Below, piece by piece: positions 53,023-60,579 of a DNA stretch of 64,000 bases. The notes under the pieces were generated by a model, which ran no database searches, was not told the DNA's origin, and was given only the letters and a program-made list of their open reading frames with translations. The number at the start of each line of letters is the position of its first letter. Within the stretch, counting starts at the first letter, position 1. A program made the translations under genes and the position numbers. The stretch comes from Lysobacteraceae bacterium (GTDB lineage Bacteria > Pseudomonadota > Gammaproteobacteria > Xanthomonadales > Rhodanobacteraceae): the NCBI GenBank assembly GCA_021372495.1, contig JAJFUF010000008.1, forward strand, positions 62,001-126,000. The letters run 5' to 3'.

Positions 53023-54144
53023 TCAGTCCGGCAGCAGCCGCGCCAGACGCGCTTCCAGCGCCTCGCGGCGCCAGCCTTCGAGCAGCTCCGGCCAGGTGCG
53101 GGTGACGACGTATTCCTCCAGCGCGCGGCGCGGGCAGAGCAGGCCGCCGGGCAGGTCGAGTTCGACGGCGAGCGCGTCGGTGGCCTGCTTCATCGCCGCC
53201 AGCGCGCGCTTGGCTTCGCCCTCGGGCGCGCCCGGGATCGCGGCGGTGGCCTCGATCTCGGCGACGTCGAGCGGGCGCCGCAGCGTGTCGAGCAGGTCGG
53301 CGCGCTGTGCCGAGCGCAGTGCGCGCTGGCCCTTGGTGCGCTCGTGCAGCTCGCCCAGCGAACGCGGCGGCTGCTGGCTGAGCGACAGCGCCTGCGCGTC
53401 TTCCAGCAGCCACGGGCGCGGCGCATCCTGCGTGCGCGCGGTCGACTCGCGCCAGCGCAGCACGCGGCGCAGCAGCGCCTGCTGCTCGCGCGGCCAGTCG
53501 GCGGCGCTGCGGAACGCGCGCTGCGGCTGCGCGTCGCCTTCGCGTGCGCGGCCGCGCTCGACCAGGCGGGCGCAGTCCTCGGCGTGCCAGGCGAGGCGCC
53601 CGCGCGCGGCCAGCCGCTCGCGCAGCTCGGCGTGCAGCGCATCGAGATGGTGTACGTCCTGGGCGGCGTATTCGCGCTGCGAGGCGGTGAGCGGGCGCTG
53701 CAGCCAGTCCGAGCGGGTCTCGCCCTTGGGCAGTTCGACGCCGGTCACGGCCGCGACCAGCTTCTGGTAGCTGAGCCCGAAGCCCATGCCGGCCATCGCC
53801 GCAGCGATCTGCGTGTCGAACAGCCGGATCGGATCGGCGGGCAGCAGCGCGGCCAGCGCTTCGAGATCCTCGCTGGCGCTGTGCATCACGCACGTCGTGC
53901 CCGGGTCCGCCAGCCGCGTGCGCAACGCCGCGCCCGGCGCGAAGGCGAGCGGATCGACCAGCGCCGCGTGGCCGTCGGCGGCGAGCTGCAGCAGCGCGAG
54001 CTGGGGATAGAAAGTGCTGCGGCGCATGAACTCGGTGTCGAGACCGAGCGGTGCGCCGGCCGGCAGGGCGTCGATGAATGCGGCGAGGGTCGCATCGTCG
54101 GCGATCCATGCCGCCTGCGCGGGGTGTCCGGTAATGTGCTGCAT
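53023..54144 (-). CDS. rnd: Ribonuclease D
   Basis: 373 aa 3'-5' exoribonuclease trimming tRNA precursors. DEDD exonuclease domain (1-180): LGLDTEFMRRSTFYPQL (D and E), CVMHSASEDLEAL and FDTQIAAAM, and REYAAQDVHHLDAL with the last D. HRDC-type helical domains fill the C-terminal half. ATG 54144 has CAGGAGG 7 nt upstream. First gene of the rnd-thrB pair; divergent from the formylglycine-enzyme-like gene. Confidence 0.93.
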   Translation of the reverse strand: MQHITGHPAQAAWIADDATLAAFIDALPAGAPLGLDTEFMRRSTFYPQLALLQLAADGHAALVDPLAFAPGAALRTRLADPGTTCVMHSASEDLEALAALLPADPIRLFDTQIAAAMAGMGFGLSYQKLVAAVTGVELPKGETRSDWLQRPLTASQREYAAQDVHHLDALHAELRERLAARGRLAWHAEDCARLVERGRAREGDAQPQRAFRSAADWPREQQALLRRVLRWRESTARTQDAPRPWLLEDAQALSLSQQPPRSLGELHERTKGQRALRSAQRADLLDTLRRPLDVAEIEATAAIPGAPEGEAKRALAAMKQATDALAVELDLPGGLLCPRRALEEYVVTRTWPELLEGWRREALEARLARLLPD

Positions 54145-54230
54145 GCGCCTCCTGGGGCCCGTTGCCCAACCGCGTGGCATTGCCTATGGTGAACGCCCCA
54201 CGATAGCAGCGCCACCGCCCGGACCCAACC

Positions 54231-56180
54231 ATGCCCAGCACCGAAACCGTCCGCCGCCAGCACGCCCTCGGGGGCGCGGCGGGCGTGGCGCTGCTCGGCT
54301 TCGCGCTGCTGTATCGCTTCTACCCGGACCTGCTGCACGTGCGCCCCGGCGCGCCGCCGCAGGAGCGCGACCGCATCGCGGACAATGCGGCCGCGCCGAT
54401 GGGCTTCGAGCAGCGTCCGGCCGGCACGCCGTCGCAGGCGCCCGAGCGCGACGCCGGGCCGCCGATCTCGCTGGCGCCCGCGGTGGTGATCGAACGGCGC
54501 CACGCGGCGGCGGCAGTCGCCGGCGGCGAGGCGGCGTCCACGCCCGAGATCGACAAGCTGCTCGATCGCGCGCGCAAGGCCTATCAGGGTGGCCGCCTGG
54601 TCGGGCCGGGCGCGGACACCGCGCTGTCGCTGTACGCGGCAGTGCTCGGGCTGGCGCCGGACAACCGCCGCGCCAAGGCCGGCCTCGCCGAGCTACGCGC
54701 GCGCCTCTTGGCGGAAAGCGAGCAGGCGCTGGCCGCCGGCGACGACGACGCGGCCGGCGATGTGCTCGCCGCGCTGAAGCAGGTACCGGATTCCGACGCC
54801 GACGCGGCGCGCCTCGACCAGCGCATCAAGGCGCAACAGCAGGTGCGCCCGCTGCTGGTGCAGGCGGCCGACCTGCTCAAACAGGGCAAGGCGACGACAC
54901 CGGCCGGCGCCAGCGCGCTCGACCTGTACCGCAAGGCGCTGGCTGCCGATCCGCAGAACGCGGTCGCGCACCAGGGGCTGGAGCAGATCCAGCGCGGTGC
55001 GCTCGACCAGGCGCTGGCCGCGGTCGCGCAGGACGATTTCGCCGGGGTCGACGCGGCGCTGGCCCAGGCGGCGGCGATCCTGCCCGGGTCGCAGGCGCTG
55101 CAGGACACGCGCGGCCGCGTCGAGGGCATCCGCCGGCAGCGCGCCGAGAGCGTGCTGGCGCAGGCACGCTCGGCGCTCGACGCCGGCAATCCCGCGCTGG
55201 CGCAGCAGTTGGCGCGGCAGGCGTTGGCCATCAGCCCGGACGTGCCCGGCGTGGACGAGTTCAACGTGCGCCTGCGCAACGCGCGGCTGTACGCCAGCTA
55301 TCGCCCCGGCCAGGTGTTCGCCGACCGCTTCCTCGACACCGCTGGGCAGGGGCCGTCGATGGTGGTGGTGCCGACCGGCAGCTTCCTGATGGGTTCGCCC
55401 GACGGCGAGCCCGGCCACCGCGCCAGCGAGGGGCCGCAGCACCAGGTCGACATCGCCAACGGTTTCGCGCTGGCGCGCAGCGAGGTGACGGTCGGCCAGT
55501 TCCGCGAATTCGTGCGCGCCACCGGCTACGTCACCAGCGCCGAGCGCCTCGGTGGATCCAGCGTGTACGACGAGGCCAGCGGCAGCATGCGCGATTCGCG
55601 CCGCGCGACCTGGCAGGACGACTACACCGGCGCGCGCGCGCGAGACGGCGACCCGGTGGTGAACGTGTCCTGGAACGACGCCGACGCCTACGCGCGCTGG
55701 TTGTCGCAGCGCACCGGCAAACGCTACCGCCTGCCCAGCGAGGCCGAGTTCGAATACGCGCTGCGCGCCGGCAGCGTGACGCGCTACTGGTGGGGCGATG
55801 GCGCGCCGCGCAAGCCGGTCGAGAACGTCACTGGCGCCGGCGACCGCTCGCCCAGCCACCGGCTGTGGAGCAACGCCTTTCCAGGCTACCGCGACGGCTA
55901 CTGGGGCCCGGCGCCGGTGATGAGCTTCGCGCCCAACCCGTTCGGCCTGTACGACATGGGCGGCAACGTGTCGGAGTGGGTGGACGACTGCTGGCACGAC
56001 AACTACACGCGCGCCGCCCGCGACGGCAGCGCCTGGATCAACCCCGGCTGCGAGCGTCGCGTGGTGCGTGGCGGTTCCTGGGGCAGCGACCCGGACCAGG
56101 TGCGCTCGGCGTTCCGCCTGCCCGCGCCCGCGGACACGCGCAGTGGCCGGCTCGGCTTTCGCGTCGCGCGGGATCTGTGA
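54231..56180 (+). CDS. Membrane-anchored TPR protein with FGE-like (SUMF1) domain
   Basis: 649 aa. An N-terminal hydrophobic anchor (VALLGFALLYRF) is followed by an Ala-rich segment, helical TPR-like repeats (about 105-370), and a formylglycine-generating-enzyme-sulfatase domain (about 375-649: MVVVPTGSFLMGSPDGEPGH, YRLPSEAEFEYALRAG, GLYDMGGNVSEWVDD, RVVRGGSWGS, GFRVAR). The C-terminal cysteines that FGE enzymes need for catalysis are absent (RSAFRLPAPADTRSGRLGFR), so oxidation of a sulfatase Cys is unlikely; a binding or assembly role is more plausible. No sulfatase gene nearby. Confidence 0.82.
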   Translation: MPSTETVRRQHALGGAAGVALLGFALLYRFYPDLLHVRPGAPPQERDRIADNAAAPMGFEQRPAGTPSQAPERDAGPPISLAPAVVIERRHAAAAVAGGEAASTPEIDKLLDRARKAYQGGRLVGPGADTALSLYAAVLGLAPDNRRAKAGLAELRARLLAESEQALAAGDDDAAGDVLAALKQVPDSDADAARLDQRIKAQQQVRPLLVQAADLLKQGKATTPAGASALDLYRKALAADPQNAVAHQGLEQIQRGALDQALAAVAQDDFAGVDAALAQAAAILPGSQALQDTRGRVEGIRRQRAESVLAQARSALDAGNPALAQQLARQALAISPDVPGVDEFNVRLRNARLYASYRPGQVFADRFLDTAGQGPSMVVVPTGSFLMGSPDGEPGHRASEGPQHQVDIANGFALARSEVTVGQFREFVRATGYVTSAERLGGSSVYDEASGSMRDSRRATWQDDYTGARARDGDPVVNVSWNDADAYARWLSQRTGKRYRLPSEAEFEYALRAGSVTRYWWGDGAPRKPVENVTGAGDRSPSHRLWSNAFPGYRDGYWGPAPVMSFAPNPFGLYDMGGNVSEWVDDCWHDNYTRAARDGSAWINPGCERRVVRGGSWGSDPDQVRSAFRLPAPADTRSGRLGFRVARDL

Positions 56181-56817
56181 GCGGCGTCGGCAGGCTGGGC
56201 CGGCAGGCCCGGCACAGGGCGGCAGGGAGCCCGGCTCATCGGCCCGGCCTGCGGAATCATGGCGGCAGGACACGGGCGACATTGCTGCGGGCCGTGCACG
56301 CGCCGGCCGGCCTCCTGTCGGGTGCGTCGCCCCTGACGCGCCGGCGCGTACGCGGATGACTCTGCGCCCACGCCGCCGCGTCGTCTGTCGGCGGCGGCCG
56401 CGTGCGGACGTAGGACGATGCCTACGGCGCCGCGCCGCGCCCGCCCGGCCGCTGCGGTCGAAGTGATGTCTCGCGCCCCGGCCGGAGTGCGAACCTGCGG
56501 TGTGCCCGCGGCGCTCTGCCGGCCTGCGCCTGCAGCGATGTCGCGCACCATCGACGGCGATTCAAGATCCGGCGTCGTCCGCCGCTAGCGTGGCGAACCT
56601 GCCAGGCACGGAGCGTGCGGCGGGCTGCGCGACGCTCGCCTGCCGACTCTCCGGCCGGTTCGCCCGGGCGCGTCGGGCGTCCGCGGCAGGACGCCGGCCG
56701 GGTTCCGGGCGCGGTAGCCGATTCCAGCCCTTGCGTGAGGCGCGACCAGGTTGCACGCATCCACGGTATCTCCACCAGCCATGCGCGATCGGCGAATTCG
56801 CCAGCGGGGCGCGGGCC
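56181..56817. other. 637-bp region without a recognisable gene
   Basis: The sequence between the FGE-like gene and the HD-GYP gene is GC-rich and open in several frames, but none shows a family motif, signal peptide or ribosome site. A GGGCC-GGCA-GGCCC hairpin lies near 56197-56210 without a T tract. It may hold a long leader or a decayed gene. Confidence 0.4.
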
Positions 56818-57948
56818 GTGCCTCGGCGTCGCATCGAACGGGCTGATATCGCGGTCGGCACGCCGCTGCCTTGGGACGTCTACGAGGCCAAGGGGGTGCT
56901 TCTGCTGCGCCAGGGGGCCGTCGTCGCCACCGAACGGCAGCTCGAAAAGCTGATCGCGTTCGGGCTGTTCATCGACGCCGACGTGACCCGCGCGCACGAC
57001 GAAAGCGCGCAGGCGCCGCCCGAACGCTCGCCGCTGGCGCTGATCCTCGAAGCGCGCCGGCAACTGGAGGCCGCCTGCGTCCTGCGGTCGCCGGGCGACG
57101 AGCTACCCGCGCAGGTCTGGCGCATTGCGGGCCTGCTGCGCGAGGCATGCAGCGTCAATCCGGATGTCGCGCTGGCGGCCATCATGCTGCAGCGCGACGC
57201 CCCCTATTCGGTCCGCCACGCCGTAGACAGCGCGACCGCCTGCCACGTGGTCGGCGCCGCGCTCGGGATGTCGGCGGTCGATGCCGTCGCGGCGACGTCC
57301 GCCGCGTTGACCATGAATCTGAGCATGATGGCCCTGCGGGACGCGCTGCAGTACCAGCAGGCGCCCCTCAGCGACGATCAGCGCCGCAGCGTCCACGAGC
57401 ATCCGCAGCGCAGCGCGCAGATGCTGATCGCCTGCGGGGTCGAGGACGCCGGCTGGATCGAGGCCGTGAGGCATCACCACGAAGTGATCGACGGCAGCGG
57501 CTATCCCGCGCGGAAACGCGGTGCCGACATCCCGTATCTGGCGCAGATCGTCGCGTTGGCCGACGTCTATTGCGCGCGCGTCTCCGGCCGCGCCTACCGC
57601 CCCGCGCTCGATTCCAGGATTGCGCTGCGGCGGATATTCCTCGACGAGGGCGTGCCGGTCGATCGCGAGCTCGCCGGCCAGTTCATCAGGGTGCTCGGCG
57701 TGTATCCGCCGGGCGCGGTGGTTCGGCTCAACAACGGCGACATTGCCGTGGTGATCCAGCGCGGGGAGAGCGGTACGACGCCGCGCGTCGGTTCGGTCAT
57801 CGGCCCCGGCGGGTTGCGCATGGTCACCCCGATCCGGCGCGATACCAGCGAACCGGCTTACGCCATACGCGATTCGCTGCCCCGGGACGCGCTCGGCGAA
57901 TCCGTCAACATGCGGGCGCTGTGGGGCAAGGACGCGGCGCTCGATTAG
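56818..57948 (+). CDS. Degenerate HD-GYP-type protein
   Basis: 376 aa from GTG 56818 (start uncertain; the frame is open to 56500). A short N-terminal domain (IAVGTPLPWDVYEAKGVLLL) of the kind found before HD-GYP domains precedes an HD-GYP-like core. The second half is conserved: HPQRSAQMLIACGV, AVRHHHEVIDGSGYPAR (GYP motif) and QIVALADVYCARVS. The metal-binding HD of the core is altered: where HDIGK is expected the protein reads LTMNLSMMALRDAL. Phosphodiesterase activity on cyclic-di-GMP is therefore doubtful; a sensor or protein-binding role is more likely. Single gene. Confidence 0.75.
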   Translation: MPRRRIERADIAVGTPLPWDVYEAKGVLLLRQGAVVATERQLEKLIAFGLFIDADVTRAHDESAQAPPERSPLALILEARRQLEAACVLRSPGDELPAQVWRIAGLLREACSVNPDVALAAIMLQRDAPYSVRHAVDSATACHVVGAALGMSAVDAVAATSAALTMNLSMMALRDALQYQQAPLSDDQRRSVHEHPQRSAQMLIACGVEDAGWIEAVRHHHEVIDGSGYPARKRGADIPYLAQIVALADVYCARVSGRAYRPALDSRIALRRIFLDEGVPVDRELAGQFIRVLGVYPPGAVVRLNNGDIAVVIQRGESGTTPRVGSVIGPGGLRMVTPIRRDTSEPAYAIRDSLPRDALGESVNMRALWGKDAALD

Positions 57949-57949
57949 C

Positions 57950-57966
57950 TGCCGGGCGTCCCGGCA
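57950..57966 (+). terminator. Hairpin after the HD-GYP-like gene
   Basis: TGCCGGG-CGT-CCCGGCA directly after the stop codon. No T run follows, so termination strength is unclear. Confidence 0.35.
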
Positions 57967-58007
57967 ACGTTCCCGTGAGGGCGGGCGGCCGGGCTTGGGA
58001 GGGAGAG

Positions 58008-58082
58008 TGGTGCGGCAGCTCGAATCGAACGAGCGACCTGCCGTTTACAAGGCGGCTGCTCTACCAACTGAGCTATGCCGGC
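58008..58082 (-). tRNA. tRNA-Thr (anticodon TGT), structurally aberrant
   Basis: Minus-strand sequence with D arm, TTGTAAA-type anticodon region reading TGT, a perfect T stem (GCTCG/CGAGC) and encoded CCA. Two defects: the 3' acceptor strand is TGCCGC where TGCCGGC is needed to pair with GCCGGCA (one base missing), and the last anticodon-stem pair is C-A. Total 75 nt instead of 76. Possibly a decaying gene at the edge of the integrated element, or a sequencing slip. Kept as tRNA because most of the structure is intact. Confidence 0.6.
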
Positions 58083-58111
58083 GCATGAAAGTCTGCACAA
58101 ATCCCGCACCG

Positions 58112-58137
58112 AAAACCTAGAGGATCTCCAAGGTTTT
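58112..58137. terminator. Terminator downstream of the former tRNA-Leu
   Basis: AAAACCT (58112-58118) and AGGTTTT (58131-58137) with an inner GAG/CTC pair. It gives a T run on the minus strand just past the tRNA-Leu 3' fragment, so it is probably the original tRNA-Leu terminator. Confidence 0.65.
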
Positions 58138-58149
58138 TCTCTAAGTGCT

Positions 58150-58204
58150 TGGTGCCGAAGGTGGGACTCGAACCCACACTCTGTCGCCAGAAACGGATTT
58201 TGAG
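58150..58204 (-). other. attachment-site scar: 3' half of tRNA-Leu(CAA)
   Basis: The minus strand reads CTCAAAATCCG, a variable-arm hairpin (TTCTGGCGACAGA), a T arm GTGGG-TTCGAGT-CCCAC, and CTTCGGC-A-CCA: the anticodon loop through CCA of a tRNA-Leu with anticodon CAA. Upstream of the anticodon loop the 5' strand does not match (ACAAT where ACGGA is required) and no D arm exists. This is what remains after a tyrosine integrase inserts an element at the anticodon loop. The intact tRNA-Leu should lie at the far end of the element, right of the window. Confidence 0.75.
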
Positions 58205-58381
58205 ATTGTTCTTGAGGAATAGCATGGGGCTACGCTGGAACCCGCTAAGCCTTGCTGGGCTTGGTTTTCCAAAGAGTTAGTCCCGTCTAACCTTACGCCT
58301 TGACCAGACCGATTGCGGCACACTTTCCGATGCCGTGGCTCCTGGCTGGTTCCTGCGTTCGATCTCGAACTAGGAGGCGTC

Positions 58382-59734
58382 ATGGCCAAGATCAAGCTCA
58401 CCAAATCCGCCGTCGATGCGGCCGAAATCACCAGCAAAGACTACGAGCTGCGGGACACCATTGTCCCTGGATTCCTCTGCAAAGTCACCGCCCACGGCCG
58501 CAAGGTCTTCATGCTCCAGTACCGCACGAACTGGGGCGAGCGCCGCAAGCCGAAAATCGGCCAATTCGGCGAGCTGACCGTCGAGCAGGCCCGCTCGATC
58601 GCGCAGGACTGGCTGGCCGACGTGCGCAAGGGCAGCGACCCTAGTGCCGCCAAGCTGGCCGCGCGCATGGCCCCCACGGTCAAGGAGTTGTGTGAGCAGT
58701 TCATCGAGGAATACTCGAAGCCGCGCAACAAGCCCCGAACGGTCGATACCTACCAGGGCTACATCGACCGTCACATCATCCCGACGTTGGGCAAGATGAA
58801 GGTGCCCGACCTGACGCGCGCGGACATTACGGCGCTGATGCGGGACAAGGCGCATATCGCCGTCACGGCCAACCGGATTCTGGCTTGCCTCCGCAAGATG
58901 CTCAACATGGCCGAGGTGTGGGGCTACCGGCCGGACGGCTCAAACCCGTGCCGCCACGTCCCCAAGTACCGGGAAGATGGCGAGACGCGCTACATCGTCA
59001 ACGACGAGCTGGCGCGCCTCTATGCCTATCTCGACCGGGCGGATGCCGAAGGGCTGGAACACCCGACCCTGACGTTGGCGATCCGCCTGCAATTCGAGTT
59101 TTCGGCACGCATGATAGAGATCCGCACGCTTGAATGGGCTTGGGTCGATTTCGAGAATCGCCGCGTCGTCTGGCCAGACAGCAAGACCGGCGACATTTCC
59201 AAGCCGATGAGCGAAGCAGCCTACCAACTGTTGTCCAATGCCCCGCGCATCAACGATTCGCCTTACGTGTGCCCGGCCATCTTCGACAGCGAGGAACCGC
59301 TGCCTGAAAGCACCTATTACAACTCCTGGCGGCGCATCTTGGAACGGGCCAAGGTGCCGCATGTCGGCACGCACGGCATTCGTCATCGCGCAGCCACTGA
59401 CATCGCCAATTCCGGCGTTCCCATCAAGGTAGGCATGGCGCTAACCGCGCACAAGACCGTCACGCAGTTCATGACGTATGTGCATACCGAGGATGACCCG
59501 GTGCGGGCGGCTGCTGAGAGGGTCGCCAACCTGCGGCGAGACGCTATCGACAGCCGGGCGTCGGCTACGCCGACTGTGCAGCCGCCGGCCGCTTACCCCG
59601 TCGCGGAAGGCGAGAAGACCCGCACCAGTCAGGGCAACTATCGACCCTATCGCCACCGAAAAAGCCCGAAGCGCGCAGTGCCGCCTGGCACAAAGCGCGC
59701 GGCGCCAGAAGCGCCGGCGGCGATCGGCTCCTGA
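58382..59734 (+). CDS. Tyrosine integrase, tRNA-targeting (P4-like) type
   Basis: 450 aa. N-terminal DUF4102-like arm-binding domain (ELRDTIVPGFLCKVTAHGRKVFMLQYR), core-binding domain (about 98-180), catalytic domain with the first Arg in FSARMIEIRTLEW, Lys in WPDSKTGD, GTHGIRHRAATDIANSG (HxxR) and the Tyr in TQFMTYVHTEDD. AGGAGG precedes ATG 58382. A basic, proline-rich C-terminal tail of about 60 residues is extra. It lies 178 bp from the tRNA-Leu scar, marking the element's left end. Confidence 0.93.
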   Translation: MAKIKLTKSAVDAAEITSKDYELRDTIVPGFLCKVTAHGRKVFMLQYRTNWGERRKPKIGQFGELTVEQARSIAQDWLADVRKGSDPSAAKLAARMAPTVKELCEQFIEEYSKPRNKPRTVDTYQGYIDRHIIPTLGKMKVPDLTRADITALMRDKAHIAVTANRILACLRKMLNMAEVWGYRPDGSNPCRHVPKYREDGETRYIVNDELARLYAYLDRADAEGLEHPTLTLAIRLQFEFSARMIEIRTLEWAWVDFENRRVVWPDSKTGDISKPMSEAAYQLLSNAPRINDSPYVCPAIFDSEEPLPESTYYNSWRRILERAKVPHVGTHGIRHRAATDIANSGVPIKVGMALTAHKTVTQFMTYVHTEDDPVRAAAERVANLRRDAIDSRASATPTVQPPAAYPVAEGEKTRTSQGNYRPYRHRKSPKRAVPPGTKRAAPEAPAAIGS

Positions 59735-59742
59735 ACGTGGTG

Positions 59743-59777
59743 CCTGAATTGGCGTATCAGCGATACGACAATTCAGG
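59743..59777. promoter_or_regulatory. Long inverted repeat upstream of the toxin-antitoxin genes
   Basis: 16-nt arms CCTGAATTGGCGTATC and GATACGACAATTCAGG with an AGC loop and a single mismatch. It lies 34 bp before the toxin start and directly after the integrase stop. Suits an operator for the XRE antitoxin, or a terminator of the integrase gene. A TTGCCA-N16-TATAAT (59780-59807) follows, but its predicted start would fall after the toxin ATG. Confidence 0.5.
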
Positions 59778-59810
59778 GCTTGCCATTCATACCCGAACGG
59801 ATATAATTTC

Positions 59811-60173
59811 ATGGTACAGAAACGCAAGCTTCTCTATTGGGAAGGCTCGTCGAAAAAGGACTTCAAGGAGTTCCCGGTCGACGTGCAGAAGGACATGGGT
59901 GTGGCGCTGTTTGTCGTCCAGCTGGGCGGCACGCCGGATTCGGCCAAGCTTTGGAAAGGGCTGGGTTCCGGGGTGTACGAACTGGTGGAAGACCACCGGG
60001 GCGACACCTTCCGCGCGGTCTATACCGTGCGGCTTGGCGACGCGGTGCATGTGCTGCATGCGTTCCAGAAGAAATCCAAGTCCGGCATCGCCACGCCGCA
60101 GCCGGACGTGGAACTGATCGAGAAGCGGCTGAAAGCAGTGCTCGCCCGCTATGGGGCGGGCGGGAGAACGTGA
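59811..60173 (+). CDS. HigB/RelE-type toxin (phage Gp49-like)
   Basis: 120 aa of the phage-derived Gp49-like/HigB family: LLYWEGSSKKDFKEFPVDVQKDMG, a KLWKGLGSGVYELVEDH segment, FRAVYTVRLGDAVHVLHAFQKKSKSGIATP. Homologues are mRNA interferases active on ribosomes. The stop overlaps the antitoxin start (TGATG). Toxin-first order is typical of HigBA-type pairs. The only ATG at the expected N terminus is 59811. Confidence 0.88.
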   Translation: MVQKRKLLYWEGSSKKDFKEFPVDVQKDMGVALFVVQLGGTPDSAKLWKGLGSGVYELVEDHRGDTFRAVYTVRLGDAVHVLHAFQKKSKSGIATPQPDVELIEKRLKAVLARYGAGGRT

Positions 60174-60493
60174 TGGCTCGCAAAAACAATCCACAAGGCA
60201 CCGACAACGTGCTGCTGGATCTCGGTTTCAACGACGCGGAAGAACTGTCGGCGAAGGCGGCGCTTGCACTCAAGCTCAACGAGCTGATTGACCGGCGTGG
60301 TCTGAGTCAGAACGAGACGGCGGCGATCACTGGTATGACCCAGCCCAAGGTGTCGCAGGTACGCCGCTACAAGCTCCAGAATATTTCGTTGGAACGGTTG
60401 ATGCAGGCGCTGGTGTCGCTGGACCAGCGTGTCGAAATCATTGTGCAGCCGGCACGGCGCACCCATGCGCCCGGTATTTCCGTTGCCGCTTGA
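60173..60493 (+). CDS. XRE/HTH antitoxin
   Basis: 106 aa. HTH_37/XRE domain: AKAALALKLNELIDRRGLSQNETAAITGMTQPKVSQVRRYKLQNISLERLMQAL, covering helices 2-5 of a Cro-like fold. Neutralises the preceding toxin and probably represses the operon through the inverted repeat upstream. Starts by overlapping the toxin stop, so translation is coupled. Confidence 0.88.
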   Translation: MARKNNPQGTDNVLLDLGFNDAEELSAKAALALKLNELIDRRGLSQNETAAITGMTQPKVSQVRRYKLQNISLERLMQALVSLDQRVEIIVQPARRTHAPGISVAA

Positions 60494-60579
60494 CCATGTC
60501 GCGCGTTGCCGGTACGCCGCACTCGGGCCAGGTTTCGCTCGGACGCTGCACCGTGACGCAAGAGTGCTGAACATCAAGC

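Noticed and set aside
56003..56861. Minus-strand frames in the gap before the HD-GYP-like gene
   Set aside because: No ribosome site, signal peptide or family motif; they overlap the conserved 3' end of the FGE-like gene or the start of the HD-GYP-like gene.
59780..59807. TTGCCA-N16-TATAAT as the toxin promoter
   Set aside because: The transcript start would fall a few bases past the toxin ATG, so it cannot drive translation from 59811 unless another start is used.
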